The notes under the pieces were generated by a model. The model saw nothing but the letters and a program-made list of their open reading frames with translations, did not search any database and was not told the origin of the DNA. From Tachypleus tridentatus (Eukaryota > Arthropoda > Merostomata > Xiphosura > Limulidae): a stretch of DNA of 64,000 bases. The DNA is taken from positions 168,771,874-168,835,873 of the forward strand of contig NC_134830.1 in NCBI RefSeq assembly GCF_004210375.1. Direction: 5' to 3'. The first letter of the stretch is position 1; the number at the start of each line of letters is the position of its first letter. Positions 58,233 through 64,000 of the stretch are shown piece by piece. Both the position numbers and the translations under genes were made by a program.

Positions 58233-58495
58233 TGGCCTTGCAATCCGAGGGTCGCGGGTTTGAATTCCTGTCGCGCCAAACATGCTTGCCCTTTCAGCCG
58301 TGGGGGCGTTATAACGTGACGATCAATCCCACTATTCGTTGGTAAAAGAGTAGCCCAAGTGTTGGCGGTGGGTGGTGATGTGTAGCTGCCTTCCCTCTAG
58401 CCTTACGCTGCTAAATTAGGGACTGCTAGCGCAGATAACCCTCGAGTAGCTTTGCGCAAAATTAAAAAAAACAAACGAACAAACAAAACAAACCA
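58233..58495 (+). mobile_element. Thr-SINE copy, 5'-truncated
   Basis: Starts near GCAATCCGAGGGTCGCGGG, almost the same truncation point as the copy at 38565. Body close to consensus; tail an (AAAC)n-like run. Confidence 0.88.
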
Positions 58496-58685
58496 ACAAG
58501 TTTTTTTATATATAAAATTAATTATTTTTAGTGTTTTGTAAACGATATTAAACCTAGAAGCGGAGAAATCGAAGAAAGCTAATCTGGTTGTGCTGTAATG
58601 TTTTCGACATTGATTAAATAGATAAAAACATAGATCGTAGTAGTACTTATACAGTTTTAATTATAATGCTACTTAGTCGACTCAC

Positions 58686-58919
58686 TGGCATGTTTCTGCA
58701 GTCACCACTTGCTCGTAATGAATGTTGTTCACAACATATACCCATTCTTTTGCACTCGTCTTCCCTGCTTTAGGCCTAAATGTTCTAGTCTGAGATTGGC
58801 ACAATGGAGTCTCCGACAAGTCGCCAATAGGATAGGTTGACCTGCCTGTCAGTCCTGTTGAAAATACCACTTTAAAGGCATCTTTCGATAACTTACTCAT
58901 TGAATTCATTATTTCTGCG
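58686..58919 (-). CDS. spz: Spatzle-like Toll ligand, middle exon (activation site and cystine-knot N-terminal half)
   Basis: Acceptor CTTTTTTGTTACAG precedes; the first base completes AA+C (Asn), then 77 codons and two more bases before a GTGAGT donor, i.e. phase 2 on both sides. Residues AEIMNSMSKLSKDAFKVVF form the helical end of the prodomain, LTGRS is a plausible activation-cleavage site, and SETPLCQSQTR...EWVYVVNNIHYEQVVTAETC supplies the first two knot cysteines and the W..VVN...Y.Q.V..E.C pattern typical of Spatzle. The apparent Q-stop at the end is intronic read-through. Confidence 0.9.
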
Positions 58920-59137
58920 CTGTAACAAAAAAGAAATTAATTAACAAGTTAAAGGTCATGAACCATACATCTTTGAAGCGTTTGTATCAACGACTGTCAA
59001 AAACAACAACAACAACTGTAGAATAGAAACAGAAATATCTAACCACTTTAAGTTATCTAAGAGATCCTGAATACTCTATAAAATGCGTTTCACTAAAATT
59101 TGTGTATTTTTTCTATGGTATAACTAAAATGTTGTTT

Positions 59138-59253
59138 TTTCAATTAACCAGAAAGCTACATTATAGACTATCTGTGCTCTGCCCAACACGGATATCGAAA
59201 TCCTGTTTTAGCGTTGTAAGTCCGCAGATATACCGCTGTGCCGCTGGGAGCTA
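59138..59253 (-). mobile_element. SINE-C copy, best preserved
   Basis: AACCAGAAAGCTACATTATAGACTATCTGTGCTCTGCCCAACACGG, B-box side ATATCGAAATCCTG, TTTTAGCGTTGTAAGTCCGC and CCGCTGTGCCGCTGGGAGC. It shows the family's hybrid layout: a SINE-B-like promoter and a Thr-SINE-like 3' end. Confidence 0.65.
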
Positions 59254-59504
59254 ATTAATATGATAGCAGTGTTCTGCAAAACGAAAGGTTTCTGAAATTA
59301 GAACCTATATAAGGCATGTTTCATGAAATGATTTCGTAATTTTCACGAGATACGAAAAGCTTTCACGTTATCAAATTTCATTTCAGAAACGGTTTAATAA
59401 GTTAACAAACATTATGTGTACATTGCTTAAAATCAATGCTCACCAAACCTTATTTATACCAAAACTTACTAATGAATGAGTAATGGTGGCGGTCACTTCT
59501 TTTA

Positions 59505-59779
59505 GGCCCGGCATAGCCAGGTAGATAAAATGCTGGACTCGTAACCTGAGAGTCGCGGGTTCGAATCCCCGTCGCACAAAACATGATTGCCCTTTCAACC
59601 GTGGGTACGTTATAATGTGACGGTCAATCCCACTATCCGTTGGTAAAAGAGTAGTTTAAGAGTTAGTGGTAGGTTGTGGTGACTAGCTACCTTCCCTCTA
59701 GTCTTACACTGCTAAATTAGGGACAGTTAGCGCAGATAGCTCTCGTGTAGCGTTGCGCGTAATCCAATAACAAATAGAT
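59505..59779 (+). mobile_element. Thr-SINE copy with 7-bp target-site duplication
   Basis: Full length. ACTTCTT flanks at 59495-59501 and 59780-59786; a few bases (TTA) lie between the left repeat and the head. Confidence 0.85.
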
Positions 59780-60560
59780 ACTTCTTATGGTGATACTTTA
59801 TAGATCAATTGAAAATTATAGTGATATATATGGAGAAAATTTGTGGAACAGTTAAAGAAACAGTTCGAATATCACTGCCATTACTGAGTCAAAATTCATT
59901 CTATTCCTCAGAAAGTAAATAATGAACTCTTCAATCTTTTAGCAATATCGAATTCAAATTCAAAGGCGGACATAAAAATACCATGTAACATCTGGCATTG
60001 GAGTCATCATGATGTATCGTTACAACAGTTGTAACGCTTGGAAGAACCTTACGTTCGTCTTTCTATTGAACATGTCTTTATTTAAGCACGTTCAGTTAAA
60101 TTTCAAAACTTTTTTACAATTGTTCTGCACGCCATTGGATGGCGTCCTTCTAAATATAATGTATAAAGATTTAGCGCTAAATGGTATCTTACACAAAGGT
60201 TATGTATTGCAACGCTTATTCTAAAAAGCATATACTTGGTTGACCATATTTCTGTGCCTTACCTTCTTGAAATATATTAATACTCAATTCGAAGGATGAT
60301 ACAAAAAGTTGTATAAGTTAGTATGAGTAGAAAGGTATAGTTGGAATGACTTGACGAACAATGAAGCTGGCTAGTTTAATGAAATCCACAGACATTCTTG
60401 TAATGATAAAGATCGTGTACTTTTATTTATTCATTTCTGCTTTTTTCCTCTATTTTCCATGATCATTTGTTTCTTTTCTCAACATTTGTCAAACATAAAG
60501 GTCTCGCAGATAACTGTATTGCAAGTATATGTGGAGTCATTCTTTCTGGTTGAAAGCATG

Positions 60561-60682
60561 TATGTGTATGCGTTTTCTCATAGCAAAGCCACGTCAGACT
60601 ACCTACCGAGTCCACTGAAGACAATCGAAACCCTGATTTTAGCGTTGTAAATCTGCAGACTTACCGCTGTACCAGCGAGGGA
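60561..60682 (-). mobile_element. SINE-B copy
   Basis: GTATGTGTATGCGTTTTCTCATAGCAAAGCC to CCGCTGTACCAGCGAGGG; B-box slightly altered (CAATCGAAACCC). Confidence 0.75.
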
Positions 60683-62315
60683 CAAAAGTATATAAAAGAT
60701 ATAGATTTTGTTAATGTATATAGTTTTATCTACCAGTATGCATACTAAACAGTAAATAACGTTCCAGTATGAATGATTTCATTATCATTATATTTAACGC
60801 TACTGCCTTCCTTACAGAATAAACACTAAAACAAGTATGTATAGATTAAACAATAATTAATTATCATTTTTCTATGGGGATTAACTTCGCAGGAATACAA
60901 CCAAGATGGCGATGAATATATAAAATATTCTCTCGTGAAAATGTTTCTGAAGTAATCTAGGATGTATAGAAAACTAATAATAGTATTAAATATGCCAAAC
61001 TATTATTAACTATATTAAACTATAAAGTTTTAACATCAGTTTGTTTGCCTTTCAACTTTGAATTGTTAGAGAACTGAAACTGTTGCTGAGTCATGATCAA
61101 AAAGCTCAGAGACGATACTTAACTCGATCTTCTATAGTTTCGGGTTTAGTGAATAAATAAACTATTCGCATCAGAAAAAGCTAAAAAAAAAACCAAAGTG
61201 TTCTCTTAAAAGTCTTGAGTCAGATACTCAGTCTTGTTTGAATCGAAGCTGTTGTTGTTTTCTCCTTTCAAATTCTAATTTTAATAGTTTTATTTATTTG
61301 ATTTACTAAAACTTATTTTGATACTTCAAGAGATGTTTACAAACAAACAGTGCTGTAGTAACATTGACATGGCCACATTGGTTAAATCTGTTCTGTCCGA
61401 AGGTACTTTGTACAAGAAATACTTTAATGTGTTCTATTCTGTACTTCTAAGCCTAAATGGCGAATTCGATAATGTTGTCTTCTTCATTTATTAGTCCTTC
61501 TTTCAACGTATTACTGAATGTAAAAAATAAACGAAACGAGTATACATTTACAGTACATGTAGTAAAAATAACGTTGAATAAAGTACACATTATGATATAG
61601 AATAAAACTGAGGATAAGTTGTTAAACTATTTTTTTAATATTCAATGTTTACTAGAGTGGAGGTGTCATCATGTCATGATGATAATGGAAAGTTTGAGTA
61701 CTAAGTAGAAAACGAAAACAATACAAAAAAGAGAATTTATCAGTTCAGTATTTTTAGTGACTTATAGAATGAGAGTTATTACGTATATTTTCTTGCAAGC
61801 TAATTAATAGTGCGTCCGTTTACGTATCTGATCGATTAGAAAAGAAATTCCAAGAGTAAGTTTACATGTAAGTTAGGCCTACAAGTGACTGTAACCAGTG
61901 TTAACCACTCTTGAAGAAATAAATGAATTCGTTATCGTGACGTGGTTTGCACTTGGATAATGTTTACTAAATAATCCAAAAGCGACCTCTCAAGGATAAA
62001 ACATGTTACAAAAAACATTGTGTAAAGAATATCACTAATGTTATTTTAACAAGCAACATAATTCCCAACCTAATTTCCTATAAATAAAATATTCTGCGAA
62101 TTGATAAGATAATTTACAAAGTTTTACTAACACACTGACAATCATTTTTTCACGTTTGTCGGTTGTACCCATAAAACTGTTTTGAAAACCTTTTCCAAAG
62201 ATTCACATTTTATGATTTTTTTTAATGCATAAACTATTCAACCTAAATACAACACTAATTATATTATTTGTTCCTTTAGTAAAAACACTATTCTGACTTT
62301 TCGTATTTTAATTAC

Positions 62316-62542
62316 TTGGGATAATCGGGTACTTCTTCACAAAAATTGCTTGTGTTGTTTCGTGCACATTCGGGTATTCCAAACTTATCGACAGGTGGCG
62401 CAAGAGGTTGGACTTCATTTTCTCGAAAGATGACGGCAGCTGAATCGAATTCAGGCATTATTGGTTCGCCTTTAGACTTTTCCCTCTCACTGTTTGGTGA
62501 AGGAAAACATACGCCATCTTCTATGCAAAAGTTGGAGAAAAC
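62316..62542 (-). CDS. spz: Spatzle-like Toll ligand, prodomain exon
   Basis: Open from a TTGCATTTCAG acceptor (ending 62543) for 75 codons plus two bases to a CCAA|GTAATT donor. It contains CIEDGVCFPSPNSE near the start and ends GIPECARNNTSNFCEEVPDYP. The C....T.FCE.V..YP signature just before the knot domain is characteristic of Spatzle-family prodomains. Exit phase 2 matches the next exon exactly. Two other acceptors are possible: CAG ending 62582 (same frame, longer) and CAG ending 62490 (exon from 62489). The last would be the only one in phase with the candidate signal-peptide exon. Confidence 0.8.
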
Positions 62543-62695
62543 CTGAAATGCAAAATCTATGTTGCAAAATATGCAAATAGTCTGAAACAATATTAGAATA
62601 CCATATTTAAAGTGATAAAACTGACTTTATTTCAGATTGAAAGTGCAAAAAATTCGAGAATGGACGCTGGAAACTTTTGGTAATAAAATACTTAC

Positions 62696-62877
62696 TTTGA
62701 TATATAAAAAACATATTTCTTAATCAACTCATGTAAATAGGAACAGAAATTAAGATTCTCAAAACACTCTCTAGAGCAGCCATAATATTTCAAATTGGTA
62801 GATGTCCTTAATAAAAATAACAAAAGTATAAAAACTAAGAGACCTAACCTAAGAAAAGAGTGAGTAATCTCAAACAT
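62696..62877 (-). CDS. candidate first exon of the Spatzle-like gene (signal peptide)
   Basis: ATG at 62877 begins MFEITHSFLRLG followed by a strongly hydrophobic stretch (LLVFILLLFLLRTS), a credible signal peptide. About 34 residues with four cysteines (GCSREC, NFCSY) follow to a perfect TCAAA|GTAAGT donor, phase 2. It joins in frame only with the acceptor ending at 62490, giving a 277-residue precursor. If the stronger-looking exon start at 62542 is the real one, this is not the first exon. It may also be chance. Confidence 0.35.
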
Positions 62878-63241
62878 TTAGAACACTAAGTCGTCCAAAT
62901 TTTCCATAGGAACTTTCGTTTTGGTTTACAATATCTGAGTAAAATACTATTAATCTGCTCATTTATTTGGGAAAAGCAACAAAAAACTCTGATACCTGTC
63001 TTTCCCACTACCCACACATTCATCAGTATCTTTGGCAGTAAACATTATATTTAATACATTGATACTCTACGACACAAACTTATATGGTGAAGAGAAAAAA
63101 CATTAATTTCTGAGCATAGGTTTACTACTAAACCTAAAATAACTACTAAATCCTTTAGCTAGTCAGACATCAAAGTATGATGTACTCAATAAACAGGTCA
63201 CGAAAATATGTGTATAAAACAACTTGATGTCAAGACAGTCA

Positions 63242-63300
63242 CAGCGTTGATATAACATTATCTTATATAACATTATCTTATGACATAACATTATCTTATT
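63242..63300. repeat. short TATAACATTATCTTA tandem repeat
   Basis: Three to four imperfect units of about 16-20 bases. The surrounding 62878-63440 shows nothing else. Confidence 0.6.
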
Positions 63301-63440
63301 ATATTTCGTGTTAGAGTTAGTTCACCTTCAATGGTGAAATAATGCTAAAGACAAAAAAACTATAATATGAAAACTAACAATCTATTCGATGATGTTTTCA
63401 GTTTCAACAATGGGTCCTATAAAATATCCATAACATTCAT

Positions 63441-63709
63441 AACTGGCCAGGTGGATTAAGGCGTTCGACTCCTAATCTGAGGGGCGCATGTTCAAATCCC
63501 TATCACACCAAACATTCTCGCCCTTTCAGCCGTGAGGATATTATAATCATACCGTCAATCCCACTATTCGTTGGTAAAAGAGTAGCCCAAGAGTTGGCGG
63601 TTGGTGGTGGTGACTAGCTGCCTTCCCTCTTGTCTTACACTGCTAAATTAGGAACGGCTAGCTCAGATCGTGCTTAAGTAGCTACGTGATAAATTAAACA
63701 AACAAACAA
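63441..63709 (+). mobile_element. Thr-SINE copy, near full length
   Basis: Starts at AACTGGCCAGGTGGATTAAGG (first few bases lost). The 3' part is altered (CTCAGATCGTGCTTAAGTAGC) and ends AAACAAACAAAC. Confidence 0.8.
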
Positions 63710-63860
63710 CATCTTGCCATCTTGTGAATAAGATGGTAACTATTGTAACCAGTTTAATTTTTTTTTTACTAACATCGTTAAACATGTAACCAACTGAAAT
63801 ATATAAAAACGTTTATGTTTACAGTAAAACAAACATTTAAACAGCAGCGGTAATTCAAAA

Positions 63861-64000
63861 TATGCTTTCAGAAAGGATAATTCATTGTTTAACACATTCT
63901 AAATGTTATAAAGACGTTATCAGAAAGAGTTTGTTTGTTTGTTATGCTTTCAGAAAGGATAATTCATTGTTCAACACATTCTAAATGTTATAAAGACGTT
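63861..64000. repeat. direct duplication at the window edge
   Basis: 58 bases beginning TATGCTTTCAGAAAGGATAA at 63861-63918 recur at 63943-64000 with one mismatch. They are separated by 24 bases that include GTTTGTTTGTTTG. The period is 82 bases and may continue beyond the window. Confidence 0.85.

Larger units (their letters stand above)
55293..58685 (-). other. Spatzle-like gene intron (3.4 kb)
   Basis: From a GTGAGT donor (58685) to the acceptor at 55293. It holds a dispersed-repeat copy, a 78-bp minisatellite and two Thr-SINEs. 56640-57814 shows no further feature except AT-rich sequence. Confidence 0.85.
58920..62315 (-). other. Spatzle-like gene intron (3.4 kb)
   Basis: From the GTAATT donor (62315) to the acceptor at 58920. 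It contains a SINE-C, a Thr-SINE and a SINE-B. 60683-62300 shows only AT-rich sequence; open frames at 60009-60224 and 60459-60650 are not recognisable proteins. Confidence 0.8.

Noticed and set aside
60009-60224. 71-codon plus-strand open frame starting at a true ATG
   Set aside because: No family resemblance, no splice or promoter context, and it lies in an intron of the opposite-strand gene.

Overview
This is a eukaryotic, intron-bearing, AT-rich window (roughly one third G+C by eye), almost certainly from an arthropod. Two recognisable arthropod genes and a very dense load of tRNA-derived SINEs, minisatellites and decayed retrotransposons fill it. My best guess is a chelicerate, specifically a horseshoe crab (Xiphosura). 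The guess rests on recollection that the abundant tRNA-Thr-like SINE is typical of those genomes; it is inference, not proof.

Gene 1, plus strand, is a RYamide receptor (neuropeptide Y-like class A GPCR) in two coding exons, 34009-34800 and 37880-38254. They join in phase 0 into a complete 388-residue receptor with all seven membrane segments. A 5' UTR exon seems to begin at 33877 and carries two small upstream reading frames. About 6 kb downstream, at 44236-44584, lies a diverged copy of the last exon with its splice acceptor kept, one frameshift and a ruined NPxxY motif.

Gene 2, minus strand, is a Spatzle-like Toll ligand. Three exons (62542-62316, 58919-58686, 55292-55049) join in matching phases (2 and 2) and encode the end of the prodomain plus a complete seven-cysteine cystine-knot domain. 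A possible first exon with a signal peptide lies at 62877-62696. The two genes are unrelated in function (neuropeptide signalling and innate immunity or development) and face opposite ways. A possible PH-domain exon sits at 19290-19474 on the plus strand.

The rest is mobile and repetitive DNA. There are about 30 copies of a tRNA-Thr(CGT)-derived SINE (called Thr-SINE here), about 15 copies of a shorter second tRNA-like SINE (SINE-B) and 4-5 of a third (SINE-C). Several have clear target-site duplications, and one Thr-SINE is nested in another. There are two Penelope-like element remnants (9.4-10.6 kb and 49.97-51.4 kb), a LINE ORF2 3' end (15.5-16.4 kb), a Tc1-type transposase fragment (22.8-23.1 kb), a 239-bp mariner derivative with good terminal inverted repeats (30.36-30.60 kb) and hAT-like ends. 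Five minisatellites have units of 37, 30, 30, 41 and 78 bp, and a 61-bp tandem repeat carries a perfect palindrome in each unit. Three dyads or motifs resemble the hammerhead ribozymes known from Penelope-like elements. No genuine tRNA, rRNA, CRISPR or bacterial-type feature was seen.
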